Shown in pieces: positions 1 to 9,906 of a stretch of 64,000 nt of DNA (within the stretch, counting starts at the first letter, position 1; each line of letters starts with the position of its first letter). Made by a program: the position numbers and the translations under genes. Source of the stretch: Paramoeba atlantica (taxonomy: Eukaryota > Discosea). The notes under the pieces were generated by a model. The model was not told the DNA's origin and searched no databases. It saw only the letters and a program-made list of their open reading frames with translations. Location of the stretch: the NCBI GenBank assembly GCA_977017575.1, contig CDRNVI010000040.1, positions 986,912 to 1,050,911 on the forward strand, given 5' to 3'.

Positions 1-589
1 CACATCAAAGCTTTGTGATTTCACTTCAATCGCGACGATTTGCGTGTGCCATGCCTCGGATCGCGCAAGGCAAATAGATCAGCATTCGGAGCGGGCGCTA
101 TCGAGTGCAGAAATCTTATTTGGCGCACCGTTGCGTGCAGCGCGACGTCTCAGCTTTCCGCTAGCAGGAAAACCGCACATCAAAGCTTTGTGATTTCACT
201 ACTTCAATCGCGACGATTTGCGTGTGCCATGCCTCGGATCGCGCAACGCAAATCCATCAACATTCGGAGCGGGAGCTATCGAGTGCAGAAATCGTATTTG
301 GCGCACCGCTGCGTGCAGCGCGACGTCTCAGCTTTCCGTTAGCAGGAAAACCGCACATCAAAGCTTTGTGATTTCACTTCAATCGCGACGATCTGCGTGT
401 GCCATGCCTCGGATCGCGCAAGGCAAATACATCAGCATTCGGAGCGGGCGCTATCGAGTGCAGAAATCTTATTTGGCGCACCGTTGCGTGCAGCGCGACG
501 TCTCAGCTTTCCGTTAGCAGGAAAACCGCACATCAAAGCTTTGTGATTTCACTTCAATCGCGACGATTTGCGTGTGCCATGCCTCGGAT
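1..589 (+). repeat. 175-178 bp satellite array, left block
   Basis: Tandem copies start at about 1, 176, 354 and 529 (CACATCAAAGCTTTGTG is a handy landmark), giving unit lengths of 175, 178 and 175 bp. The 3-bp difference sits where CACTTCAATCG alternates with CACTACTTCAATCG. The array breaks off inside a unit at CCTCGGAT (582-589), where the poly(T) of LINE-a begins, and resumes in phase at 9907. Short open frames through the units recur only because the period is close to a multiple of three. No coding role is supported. Confidence 0.95.
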
Positions 590-732
590 TTTTTTTTTTT
601 TTTTTTACGACTTTTTTTTTTTTTTTGCGGTCGACTGCGTCTTATTCTTCGCAGCATGCAATTACGACACTGTAATTATACACCATATTGGTATGTCATC
701 ATATTCTGTTTTCTTCCGTATTGTATTGGCGC

Positions 733-787
733 TACCCCCCTTGTCAGGGGGATAGTAACTAACTAAGCTTACGCGTCTTTGTAAGCT
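733..787 (-). other. 3'-UTR hairpins of LINE-a
   Basis: Two potential stem-loops lie between the LINE-a stop and its poly(A). One is a C5/G5-type hairpin next to GGTAGCGCC (about 734-751). The other is AGCTTAC...GTAAGCT (766-787). Both reappear, in sense orientation, in the 3' UTR of LINE-H (47523-47692), although the coding sequences have diverged. In R2-group LINEs the 3' UTR is the RT recognition site, so a similar role is plausible but inferred. Confidence 0.6.
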
Positions 788-814
788 GGCTATTGAATAA
801 CTAAATATTAAATT

Positions 815-3800
815 TTAAACTTGCGACAACGCTTTGCCCATTTGAGCGTTCAGAATGACACCGTTTAATTCTTGTAGATGCATTCCAAAATCTCGCACTA
901 CGGTTTCACGATCACGTCCGTTTGCATCAGCTAATGCCTTCAGAAGGGCGACACTGCTTTTGTTCATGGCTCCTCCGGCAAGCACTGATAGGCATACAAA
1001 TTTTTCCCGAGGAATTAGATCGGAGTTTACATAAGTGTCCAGCTTCCTTTTTTCTGCTTCCTGCATCAGTTGGGCTCCCCGTTTGTGGATGTTTGATTTC
1101 GATAGTTCATTTGTTACCGTGAAATCATAAAATATTTCACCCGACACCCAAAAGATCACGAGGTCCGGGCCGCTTCGATGGAAGGATGTGGTTCCACATG
1201 TTTTCTGATGCTCCTGCTTTCGCTGTTCGCTCACCGCTTCGGTACATTTAAGGCATCGGTATGATGTGAATTGTCGCGGTTCACGCTCGCATGGGATCCC
1301 GGCTCGCAGACATAGATCGTATATGTGCCGAACTAGTGCATTGTGCCTTGTCGTTGCATTTGCCCCCGTGCATTTTACACAGCCAAGTAAATGTGCCAGA
1401 GAGTGTTTAGACTCAAGGATCATCTTGCATCCAGGGCACAGAAAATTATTCGGCATGCTTCTGTGCGCGATTCCGAGTCGCGCCATTACCACCAGTGTGA
1501 ATTGGGAGGATGGGATGCATCTCGTTCTGCCTTGTAGCCAGTCGTGGTTCCCCTTCTCGCTGCACGCTTTTACCAACGGTGCTACCTCCTCATTTTTCTT
1601 AGTGAGTTCCTGATATACCTTCTGATTTAACATTGCATCTGTCACGGCACCATCATCACTTACTACTTCGCTTTCCCGCATCATCTCTTCGTCATGCGTT
1701 AACCGAGCTGAGTTGATTTTACAGCGCTCTAGAGAAACGCGTTTCGAAGAATTGTAAGCAGCATTGCGAGTTTCGGCCGATGATGGTAGACCGAGTCCAC
1801 CTTTCTTGACGGGCAGTCGACACCAGGAGATGTGTTTGTCGGACATTTTACCGAGCCATGTGCGCATTACCTCTTCAACCTCCTTATCGAATTGTTTACA
1901 TAGCTTTTCGGAAGCAGCTGGCGTGTGTACCCGAGTGTGGTATCTGTGTCGGATGTTTACGCTTTTCGAGAGTAAGAGCAGCGATATGTTGTTCAACCCC
2001 ATGAGCTTTAGACGTCGAAAAATTGTTTCATGCTTCTTAAGCTTTTGCGCTAAACACTCGCTGACCACCTCATCATCTCCTATGAAAGCTCCGAGCGTCT
2101 TTGTCGCTGCGTTTTCTGTTTTTACACCCTCTGTTTGAAGAGTTTCCGGGATCGGGATTTTGTTCTTTCCACTAAACCACACGCATTTATGTTTTGCCAT
2201 TTTAACTCGTTTTTCAGCCAGGAGACCATGTAAGCGAAGAAATGCGTTGGCCAATGCTTGATGATCCTCGGACGCCATATTAATATCGTCTATGAAAGCA
2301 AAAATCTTTACTTGTGGGAATTCTGCCGCAAGCGTTTCCAAGATGGGCTGCATGAAGGCGCAAAAGTATAGGGTGGACAGCGGAGAGCCCTGCCGAACTC
2401 CAGCAGAGCTGTATATCGTTTCATAGTGCTCGCCATTCTTTCCATAATATAAAAGCTCCGATGCCTCGGAGTATTCGGTGTGGAAGAATCTTCGAAACGT
2501 TCGCAATGTACACAGACCGAAAACAACTTTCGCGATGTCACTGCGCATGGGTGAGTTGAAAGCGTTGGCGAGATCAATGGATAAAATCGCTTTCCCTTCT
2601 TGGTAATGACTTTGTAGGCGATGTACTACCTTTTCACATCCAGACTGTATGGAGACACCGAATTGTAAAGGAGCAAACAGTTTCTCGAGCGTGTGCTCAT
2701 GTCGCGCTACCAGTACGATTCCGGCCAACTTTAGGAACACTTCGCCGACGCATATTGGTCGAATGCCTTTGTCCACTTTTGGTATCGCTACTAGGCGGGA
2801 GCGTTTGAGGCGGTTCATCACTTGCTTCGACAGGAAACCGTTTATGAGGTCAGCAAGCATATGGCACATTGAGACGCAACATATCTCGTCATCCAGAAGG
2901 AGACGGATAATTATGTCGGTAGTTCCCGTTGGACCCGGTGCCGATCCTTTCACAAGTCGCCGACCTGCTGCTCGGAGCTCTTCAGTTGCGATTATTGCTA
3001 TTTCTGGGGAATCGTCCGGGAGATCAAATGTCTCGTGGTTTTGCGGATGGAGATCTTTGAGTTTTTCGCATATTTCGTCATCCGTGAGTTCATGTGGTCG
3101 CACTTCTTGATCCAGAACTTTTGTTGCTTTGGTTACGCATCCTTCTAACGCTAGGCGGGTTGCTTTCTTAATCGTGCGCATTTCGGCTTTGCTCTTCTCA
3201 TCCGTGTCCATATCATTTTCGTCGTCCGGGAACGGACGCCTCCGCTTCTGTCGACGCGATGCTGTTCGTACGACCGTCAACGAATGTTTCATCGCCGATA
3301 GGACTCTGTTCCAGATATCGTTCCTAAGATCATACGAGCTGATTGCGTAGTCTCTTATGATGTCCCTGTATATGGCGATGACGCATGGTGCAAAGTCGGC
3401 GTAGATTGCTCGGAGTTTGGGCATGGGGGTTAGATCTAAATCTTCTTCCGTGTATTTTGTAACTGTTTGGCTGACGTTCGTTTTGCTGCGTTCACTGTGG
3501 TCCATCGGAATCTGTCTTTTAACCCATTGTATTTTGTAAACTCGAACATTCGTTTGCGGTGGAAGAAAACCCTTGAACGTGTTATTTACTTTGTGGCCTT
3601 GAACTCCTGAGTATTCCATCGACAACTTTGTTCGTCCACTCCTGTGATTTGCTGATGATACAGTTCCCCTTGATACACTAAGCGTGTCTTGGCAATCGAA
3701 ACCCCAGGTCAGATCGCATATATCGCCCGCTTTTGCCTTGTTTATAGCATTGGATATTCCTTCGGCTGTCAATGGAAAATTGTATCGCGGATCTATTGTG

Positions 3801-4174
3801 CACGCTGATTGTAGGTCGTTATCTATTCCATTGGTTAAATTTTTGTATCCTTCGTGATCGATCGGTTCAGGTGGTGATAGAGGAGCTGGCAACGGTGGAC
3901 CCTCATCATTGTTTCGTTGTTGCACTGGCGATTCGCAATCGTGGAAAAGGGGGTCTCGATTGTCATTGTTGGAATCGTCAGTCTGCTCTCGACTTGTTGC
4001 GCCCTCGTCATGTGGACTGAGATTATGAGCCCTAGATTCTTGGACTTCGCGATTTAGTGGCGCGTGGGCCGTGGTATCGATGTTGCCTTGGTATCCTGTG
4101 CCTGTGTTTTCGATTGGTTCATGCTGTGGCGTTTGGTTTCGGTATGTCCCTACGAAGTCTTGCCATTTCTTTTT
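815..4174 (-). pseudogene. LINE-a reverse transcriptase/RLE protein, main part
   Basis: Open frame of about 1120 codons ending at 815. An ATG at 4213 precedes it, but those first 13 codons come from the DIRS-A terminal repeat, not from the LINE. Visible motifs: a pre-RT region with GVQGHKV and FLPPQTNVRVYKIQW; RT motif A with DLANAFN; motif B GVRQGSPLSTLYF; catalytic FIDD (a YxDD variant, + strand 2285-2296); GAFIG. A zinc finger starts CPGC and continues H..C; a second runs C-x2-C...H-x4-C; then SGPDLVIFW...FYDFTV of a restriction-like endonuclease. The frame runs to the natural C-terminus. The gene is disabled because DIRS-A separates it from its N-terminal part at 9047-9553. Confidence 0.85.
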
Positions 4175-4369
4175 TAATTGACATTCGGGGGCACAGGCTC
4201 GCGCGTGATCCATGAAATGAAAGATATATAGTATATAGATGACTTGCTCAAATTCAATTTCACATGACTTCCCGCTTCAGCTTTTAATGTCTAAATTTAT
4301 AACTTTCTTCTCAATTTTGCTTTGGTCTCCGAATAACTAATCACTGACTAACGAAAGGGCCGTCCGCAC
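4175..4369 (-). repeat. DIRS-A terminal repeat B2
   Basis: 195 bp, apparently identical to B1 (4514-4708). It forms the 3' end of the element on the minus strand and abuts LINE-a coding sequence at a short T-rich/TAAT stretch. It happens to contain an ATG that fuses 13 codons to the LINE-a frame. Confidence 0.85.
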
Positions 4370-4392
4370 GTGGACGTGGGGAGGTGGGTGGG

Positions 4393-4513
4393 AAACTTTT
4401 TATCTGGATATGAACAGTACAAAATGGATACTAGACAATTTATAGAAAATGCGTATGTATCCCTATTATCTTATTATACCCACCCGTTTATCAATTACTT
4501 ACGCAAGCTTTCA
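4393..4513 (-). repeat. DIRS-A repeat A2
   Basis: 121 bp beginning AAACTTTTTATCTGG, apparently identical to A1 at 8926-9046. It lies directly against B1. About 23 bp of G-rich sequence separates it from B2. Confidence 0.85.
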
Positions 4514-4708
4514 TAATTGACATTCGGGGGCACAGGCTCGCGCGTGATCCATGAAATGAAAGATATATAGTATATAGATGACTTGCTCAAATTCAATTTC
4601 ACATGACTTCCCGCTTCAGCTTTTAATGTCTAAATTTATAACTTTCTTCTCAATTTTGCTTTGGTCTCCGAATAACTAATCACTGACTAACGAAAGGGCC
4701 GTCCGCAC
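4514..4708 (-). repeat. DIRS-A repeat B1
   Basis: 195-bp copy matching B2. Its right edge overlaps the end of the RT/RNase H frame, which stops near 4680. Confidence 0.85.
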
Positions 4709-6330
4709 CCGCCCCGTTCGCTAGTTCCATTCCATCCTGTCGCCAAGTCAAATACCGATTTCGGCTCCAGGGATCGGCGTAGTTCTGCTTCGTCGACACA
4801 TAGCGCGGTATTACTTTGAGGTTGTGGTTTGACATGTAATCACAAAGTCGGACTAAGACGCGTGCGATACTCTCTGAATCCGCCCACCGTTTCCGTAGGG
4901 CGTATTCTACGCTCGTGTTATCGACGTACAGATTTATTGTTGTAATAGTCTTCCAATGTGGTTGGAAGGACAGAAGGGCATTTTCTACGGCTAGGGCTTC
5001 GCCTTCATTTATTTCAGTTTTGTGGATCCATGGCGCCCCTGTACCGTACACTGTTCCGCCCGGAAGAAAGAGGACTGCACCCCATCCATCGAGAGATGCG
5101 TCTGTGTAAAGTGTTGCAGCTTGCGAAGAGTATCCAACGTACGTTTGCCACGTATTGCGCTTAACCTCTTGCGCCCAGTCATGTAACTGGTTCATAGTTC
5201 CCGGAGGCGGCTGTAATAATGTAGTATCTGATATCATCCCTTTGTTTAACTTCGAAACCTGTCGCCGTACGTACTTTATGATCCAATAGTACCTTGGCAA
5301 TGGAATTTGAAGTATGCCAGACGCATACACTAGACGCGCACAAAGCGTCTCATAGAAGTAATAAGGGGCCTCTAGCGGCAATGTTCCGGGGATTTTCTCG
5401 ATGAATGATTCGTTCATACGATAGCACTGACTCTCGTGGTGATACCTCACCCCCAACCAGTCGTATTCCACCTCTGGATCAAAGGAGTAATCTTTAAGTG
5501 TTACGCCGGAAAACAAAGCGCGATCAAACACCCATCCTGCATAATCTCTGCAGACATCTCTTTTCCCGCACAGACGAAAACCGTCAACATACACATCGAG
5601 ATGTGACGCATCCTCCAGGATAGAGTGTGTCGTATATGAAGTGTGTCCGGCAATCACGGATGTAATAATTTGCATGACTTCTGGAGCCATACTATGCCCC
5701 ATCGGCATGCGTGTCATCTGGTATGTGGCTCCAGCGTGGATAAAGCGGTAAAACGGCCGACTAGGTGCAGGTAATTCCAGCTGGAAGAATGCAGAGGACA
5801 AGTCACGCTGCACGGCGCACTCCTCTCGGACTTGGGAGACATACTTGACCGGCTGTTCCAACGGCATCTCTGCCTTGTATGTCGTTGCAATTGCCTCATT
5901 ATGTTGTGGTCCAGGTTATGAATCTGCGCCGGAATTGACCGTTCCTACTCTCTAGATTTGTAAATGGGATCACCCACGCCCGAGTGGGGTTGCTGAACGT
6001 ATGTTCCACGCGCTCGATTATGTCAGCCTGCATTAAAGATTTGATATCTGAGTGCGTCAAATCTTTTGTTGTGACAGGGGAGGGTTTTAGTTGGGGTAGC
6101 AATCCTGTTGGATTCGTTATCTTCCCCCATATCTGATCAAAGCGTGTACGTACGTGTGGCAACATCAAATCTCTAATTCGGTGCAGTCGTAGCGGCTTTA
6201 CCCGACGTGCATGTATCGGCAATGTTTGCATCATTTCCTGGGTCGGACGTTCAGTTTTCCGGTGTATACGCGACCATACCCTCTTTGGGCTCCAAGCCGC
6301 GTCATTCAGGCCTTTTTCGTACACGCATGC
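4680..6330 (-). pseudogene. DIRS-A RT-RNase H region (fossil)
   Basis: DIRS-type reverse transcriptase followed by RNase H. Recognisable parts are an RT palm with YVDG in the catalytic position, preceded by MPMGHSMAPEVM, and an RNase H domain with LYTDASLDGWG, a later acidic residue (NEGEAL), YVDNTS, and ADPWSR near the end. As is usual for DIRS elements it overlaps the recombinase ORF in another frame. It appears broken once. It copies element RNA and removes the template strand in the family's replication cycle. Confidence 0.75.
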
Positions 6331-6416
6331 CATTCTTTCTCCGTCTTGGGGCTTTCCGATGTATGGAGATGTTATTCCTGTATGATTCGGGGAATCGCGT
6401 GACCTTGTGTTTGATC

Positions 6417-7547
6417 CTACAAAGTTCGCGTTGCCCTCTGGGTACCCAGCGCCATTGCAGTTGTCTCGTTGCGGCCAGAATATCGGAGAAGTGTGCTCAA
6501 TTGCTTGTGCTGCGCCATACGTTGTACCTCCTCGATTGTGAGCGTATTCTCCGCCACTCGGGTCATTAGATGGCGGATCGCCCCATGCTTTAAGCTGTGG
6601 GAGCTGTAACCTGGGCCAAGATGCGTCCTGAGGAATCGGGAAATTTGCTCTGTCGTCACCGTACTGAAGCGCTGGGCAGGGCCCAAGGTTATAAGGTATT
6701 GGAATATTCTGTTGGTATAGGTCCCCTCTATTACCGTGAACGTGTCCGGGCGGTAGGGTTGAGATCGCGTTGCCTTGGTACGTTGCCCCCAGTCTATTAT
6801 AATGCGATCTGGTCGCAGTATTATGACGTCCCGGCGCCGCATCTTTGCCACTTCGCCAGCCCTTGATGCTGTTTTGTACGCTACTAACATGACGATTTCC
6901 ATTTGTGGTGTCATCTTCGGCAAAAGGTACTGGATTTGGTCCTTTGTAATTGGACATGCTTGGTGCGTCGGGATCATGGCGCCTGCCCTCACTAGCGTTT
7001 TGGCGAGCATTTGGGCGTGAATGGCTGACTTTCGTGCCTGTGTTAGTATCGAAATCATGTGTTTGATGTACGTGTGCTTGGTTTGTGGTGTTACTTTTAA
7101 CGCGGAAATGTAAGCCACCACGTTGTCGTCGTTTAACTCCATGTTTGCCGCACGCATCTGACGCAGCAAACGGGCCCGTGTCGACCACGTTGTTCTTGCC
7201 CATAATGTGATTAGCTCCTTCTGAGTTTCCGCGCTCTTTATGCCTATCTCGGTCATAACGTAACGGACGTCGTTCATGAAACCGCCCGTCCTGTGGGAGG
7301 CAGCGGAGGACTTCAAAACGCGTTTTTGTGCGGAACGGCTTTGATTCCTCTGACTTTTTGCTTCGGTTAAACTTACTGTCGCCACTTGTTTGTGCGCGAT
7401 ATTGTTCGCTTCGAGACCAATGCTTATTTTTACAATTTGATTCAATTTTTCCTTGACAATTCTGTTTATACTTGCTATCTTTCGATTTTTTTCTGAAACT
7501 ACCTTTTTTATAAATAACTGGCGTTTTGTCCGGGGGCGGACCTGCAT
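6417..7547 (-). CDS. DIRS-A tyrosine recombinase ORF (fossil)
   Basis: About 376 codons. The fold is recognised from an N-terminal helical core-binding-like region, the first catalytic Arg in KTASRAGEVAKMRRRDV, the H-x-x-K/R block HSLKHGAIRHL, and the C-terminal H...Y segment ending LLRYSG. In DIRS elements the YR joins a circular DNA intermediate to the target without making target duplications, which agrees with the clean edges of this insertion. The ORF lies between gag and RT, overlapping the latter, as in other YR retroelements. Confidence 0.8.
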   Translation of the reverse strand: MQVRPRTKRQLFIKKVVSEKNRKIASINRIVKEKLNQIVKISIGLEANNIAHKQVATVSLTEAKSQRNQSRSAQKRVLKSSAASHRTGGFMNDVRYVMTEIGIKSAETQKELITLWARTTWSTRARLLRQMRAANMELNDDNVVAYISALKVTPQTKHTYIKHMISILTQARKSAIHAQMLAKTLVRAGAMIPTHQACPITKDQIQYLLPKMTPQMEIVMLVAYKTASRAGEVAKMRRRDVIILRPDRIIIDWGQRTKATRSQPYRPDTFTVIEGTYTNRIFQYLITLGPAQRFSTVTTEQISRFLRTHLGPGYSSHSLKHGAIRHLMTRVAENTLTIEEVQRMAQHKQLSTLLRYSGRNETTAMALGTQRATRTL

Positions 7548-7550
7548 TTG

Positions 7551-8855
7551 TCACTTCTTTGCGCCAGACCCCCGACCGGCGAAATCCCGGCGCTGTTGAG
7601 TTGCCCCGGGAGTGTACGGGCGATTCGAGGCGGCGAAACTCCGATTCCCTCGATACCGGGAGTAACTCACCACTCCTCGTCCACGATTGTAATTGATGCT
7701 TGTGGTTAAGATCTGACCGAGAACGTCTGTCGGATCCTTCTGAGCTACGTAATGTGATTCAACATACTTGGGATCTGCTCCTTGTGCGATGGCATGCTTA
7801 ATCCGTATTCGATCCAATAGCATTTGGCCCATTCGGGCATCATTGGAGCCAGCCACTTCCAGACCACCTTTTTCTTGAGTTGTAACTACCCACTGGTGGA
7901 ATAATTCCCAGATACATTGCAGCTCTTCGGACAATACGAGCGGAAGCTTTAGTCCAAGGCGAATGCGATTCTCCAGTATATCATACTCTTTGCCCGGCTT
8001 CAGAAGTGCGCCCCACGTTATGACATCGTGCAAAGCAAAACCATCGCCTTTCTCCAGTGCAACTGCCGGTCCTTCCCCCTTTCCGGATACCGTGTGGACG
8101 TCGATTGGAATCTTGTCTACGATTTCTATACTTCGATACGCAACGCCACGCATCGGGATATCCACTGTAGCATGTGGAAAGGTTACAGTGAGAGCTCCGG
8201 ACTGCATCGAGTCGTTTTCATGGACCACCCCACGCCAAGTGTAAGATGCATCGGAATCATCGGTTTCCCAGCGCCAAACCACCACAATCTCCACGACATA
8301 TTGCTCGATCAGACTCTTGATTTCATCGATTTTTGTTGTTAACTGTTGTTCGGTCAGGTTCGTTAAATGTTCCTGTCGGGGCTGTGTAGGATCCTGAGCT
8401 GGTTGATCTCGTGCCGCGTGGGACTCAGCTTGAAAACGGTTTATATTTGTTGGATTCGTACGGTCGGGTGCGCGCGCCGCGTTCCCCACAACAGGAGAGC
8501 GCAAGCCCTCAATTAGTGCCTCCATCCTCTCGCGTGCCTCAACTTCACGACGCTCCCATCGCTTTTGTTGTTCTTCTTGGCTTTTGAGTACTCCTTCTAG
8601 CTGCTTCGAAAGTCCCCCGAACACGTCAACCATTAAATTGGCTGCCTGTACACGGGCCTCGCCCTCTACTGCAGGAAAGTTCTCCCGGGCTTGCGTAAAC
8701 GGGTTCGACAAGCGCGGCAACGATTGAGACCTCTGGCGGGTCGACTTTCGCGTAGCAGGATAAATAGGCAATGGCTCCGGTGTCCGCTCTCCGGCGTCAT
8801 TGTGCGAAGCAGTTGTTGCCTCGCTAGCCGCGGCTTGGGCACGTGTGAGGGGCAT
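7551..8855 (-). CDS. DIRS-A gag-like ORF1 (fossil)
   Basis: 434 codons from ATG at 8855. The protein starts MPLTRAQAAASE, has a charged stretch with probable coiled coil (RWERREVEARERMEAL) near residues 110-130, then a region with no motif I recognise, and a Gly/Arg-rich C-terminus. No CCHC zinc knuckle is visible, unlike ORF1 of DIRS-B, -C and -D. Position as the first ORF and the basic tail suggest a Gag-like nucleic-acid-binding protein. That function is inferred from position only. Confidence 0.65.
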   Translation of the reverse strand: MPLTRAQAAASEATTASHNDAGERTPEPLPIYPATRKSTRQRSQSLPRLSNPFTQARENFPAVEGEARVQAANLMVDVFGGLSKQLEGVLKSQEEQQKRWERREVEARERMEALIEGLRSPVVGNAARAPDRTNPTNINRFQAESHAARDQPAQDPTQPRQEHLTNLTEQQLTTKIDEIKSLIEQYVVEIVVVWRWETDDSDASYTWRGVVHENDSMQSGALTVTFPHATVDIPMRGVAYRSIEIVDKIPIDVHTVSGKGEGPAVALEKGDGFALHDVITWGALLKPGKEYDILENRIRLGLKLPLVLSEELQCIWELFHQWVVTTQEKGGLEVAGSNDARMGQMLLDRIRIKHAIAQGADPKYVESHYVAQKDPTDVLGQILTTSINYNRGRGVVSYSRYRGNRSFAASNRPYTPGATQQRRDFAGRGSGAKK

Positions 8856-8892
8856 AAACTTTTTATCTGTATTACAAAATATTTTATTTTAT

Positions 8893-8927
8893 CAACAAGG
8901 TACAGAAACTGTATCTTTATCGTTAAA
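8893..8927 (-). other. Spliced-leader-like exon inside DIRS-A
   Basis: 35 nt on the minus strand containing TACAGTTTCTGTACC and ending TTG, 37 nt before the gag ATG. It matches 62946-62980 base for base while the following sequence differs, so the TTG marks the SL/body junction. Its 5' edge touches repeat A1, meaning an SL copy now lies between A1 and gag. Resemblance to kinetoplastid/diplonemid SL exons is from memory of their shared CAGTTTCTGTAC core. Confidence 0.75.
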
Positions 8928-9046
8928 ACTTTTTATCTGGATATGAACAGTACAAAATGGATACTAGACAATTTATAGAAAATGCGTATGTATCCCTATT
9001 ATCTTATTATACCCACCCGTTTATCAATTACTTACGCAAGCTTTCA

Positions 9047-9553
9047 GATTTTAATCAACCGAGATTCTGGCGCTTGTTCATGTTCGCCTGCAATTGTCGA
9101 GGATTCCGGATGGCTTTGATCTGACGGTTCTCGCTGATCTCGCGCTGGCCCTGGGGAAGGAATGAGCGGTAGACGGGGTGATGGCGATTTCGGCGCTTCG
9201 GAATCGGTCGAGGACATCTGCAGAGCTCTCGTTCGCGCTTTACGCGAGAATGCGTGCATGCTGGGACGTGGGGCGGGTGGAGACGAGGACAGCACACCCG
9301 ACGGAGGCGAAGGCGGTCCACATCGTGGAGGTGAAGGGTGCGAAGGAGATTGCACGTGGGGAGCAAATGGCAACTGTTGCGGAGGTCGTGGTGGCGATGG
9401 CAGGGGCGATGGTGGTGGCGGCGATGGGGGCGGCGGTGAGGGCGGCGATGGGGGCGGCGGTGAGGGCGGCGATGGGGGCGGCGGTGAGGGCGGCGATGGG
9501 GGCGGCGCTGGCGGGTCCTTTGGGAGCTTCTTGCGGCGCGTGGGGGGAAGCGA
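9047..9553 (-). pseudogene. LINE-a N-terminal Pro/Ser-rich coding segment
   Basis: The frame reads RRKKLPKDPPAPPPSPP with repeated SPPPP, then RPSMHAFSRKARTRAL and a Ser/Pro stretch. It matches the N-terminal part of LINE-I (RPSMHTASRRAMVRAL and RRKRKVPEERPPPPP at 61402-62914), identifying it as the 5' coding part of LINE-a. DIRS-A cuts it at 9046 and a poly(A) retro-insert cuts it at 9554. The GGC/GGT-rich + strand frames here are shadows of the Pro codons. Confidence 0.8.
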
Positions 9554-9828
9554 TTGAACAGTCTGATTTAATCAGACAGGAAAATGCATGTTTGTTCTGC
9601 TATTAAAGTTAGTTTGCAAAAAAAAAAAACGAGAACGAAAAACTATACGATGCCACCAATACTGTGGAAAACAGAGTGATGCGGAACCATACTTCGCGTT
9701 TTCGTTCACTATCGTTTCAGTGATTTGAGAACTATTATTCTATGTATCCAAGGATGAGAACCCGGCGGATGCTGTCAGTCGCGGGAAGGAGATTGAGATG
9801 GAGAAGGTAAAAAAAAAAAAGTTGAACA
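9554..9828 (+). mobile_element. Small poly(A) retro-insert with 7-bp target duplication
   Basis: TTGAACA is repeated at 9554-9560 and 9822-9828, bracketing a 261-bp insert with A-tracts on the + strand. There are two tracts of about A12, one internal near 9620-9630 and one terminal at about 9809-9820, so the insert looks like two poly(A) RNAs end to end. The second piece ends with about 75 bp matching the 3' end of a DIRS RNase H gene (DENPADAVSRGKEIE, compare 18030-18110). It interrupts LINE-a codons about 20 after the start. The source of the first 70 bp is unknown. Confidence 0.75.
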
Positions 9829-9906
9829 ACGGGAGCTACCCCCGTATTCTTCGCCATGGCACGCATGAGCATGCCCATTTAATAAAATTTAATTAAAATT
9901 CAAAAA
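9829..9906 (-). pseudogene. LINE-a start codon and 5' UTR
   Basis: ATG at 9879 begins MGMLMRAMAKNTGVAP, aligning with MGMFTRSRAKDTGVAP of LINE-I (62914). Only about 27 nt of A/T-rich leader separate the ATG from the satellite at 9907. LINE-I has a 31-nt leader and then an SL, so LINE-a appears to start about where an SL would have been joined. Confidence 0.7.

Larger units (their letters stand above)
4175..9046 (-). mobile_element. DIRS-A: YR retrotransposon with split direct repeats
   Basis: In minus-strand order: repeat A1 (9046-8926), SL-like segment, gag-like ORF, tyrosine recombinase ORF, overlapping RT/RNase H region, then B1 (4708-4514), A2 (4513-4393) and B2 (4369-4175). This A1...B1-A2-B2 order is the split-direct-repeat layout of PAT/Kangaroo-type DIRS elements; VIPER and TATE of trypanosomatids are related YR elements. 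It sits inside LINE-a with no obvious target duplication, as expected for YR integration. The A copies and the B copies look identical by eye, so insertion or gene conversion was recent. It looks nearly whole, with about one break in the RT region. A fossil entry. Confidence 0.85.
590..9906 (-). mobile_element. LINE-a: RLE-type non-LTR retrotransposon with nested insertions
   Basis: A minus-strand LINE inserted into the satellite. Its poly(A) tail reads as poly(T) at about 590-606. Its 5' end is at 9906, about 27 nt upstream of the ATG at 9879. The satellite word CCTCGGAT is duplicated at 582-589 and 9907-9914, so this is an 8-bp target-site duplication. The coding region is split by two later insertions: DIRS-A (4175-9046) and a poly(A) retro-insert (9561-9821). 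Without these the LINE would be about 4.2 kb. Domains in order are: short basic N-terminus, Pro/Ser-rich linker, conserved pre-RT region, RT, CCHC-like zinc finger, second zinc finger, and an RLE with a PD..D motif. It resembles the R2/CRE group of early-branching LINEs. The exact clade cannot be set by eye. Confidence 0.85.
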
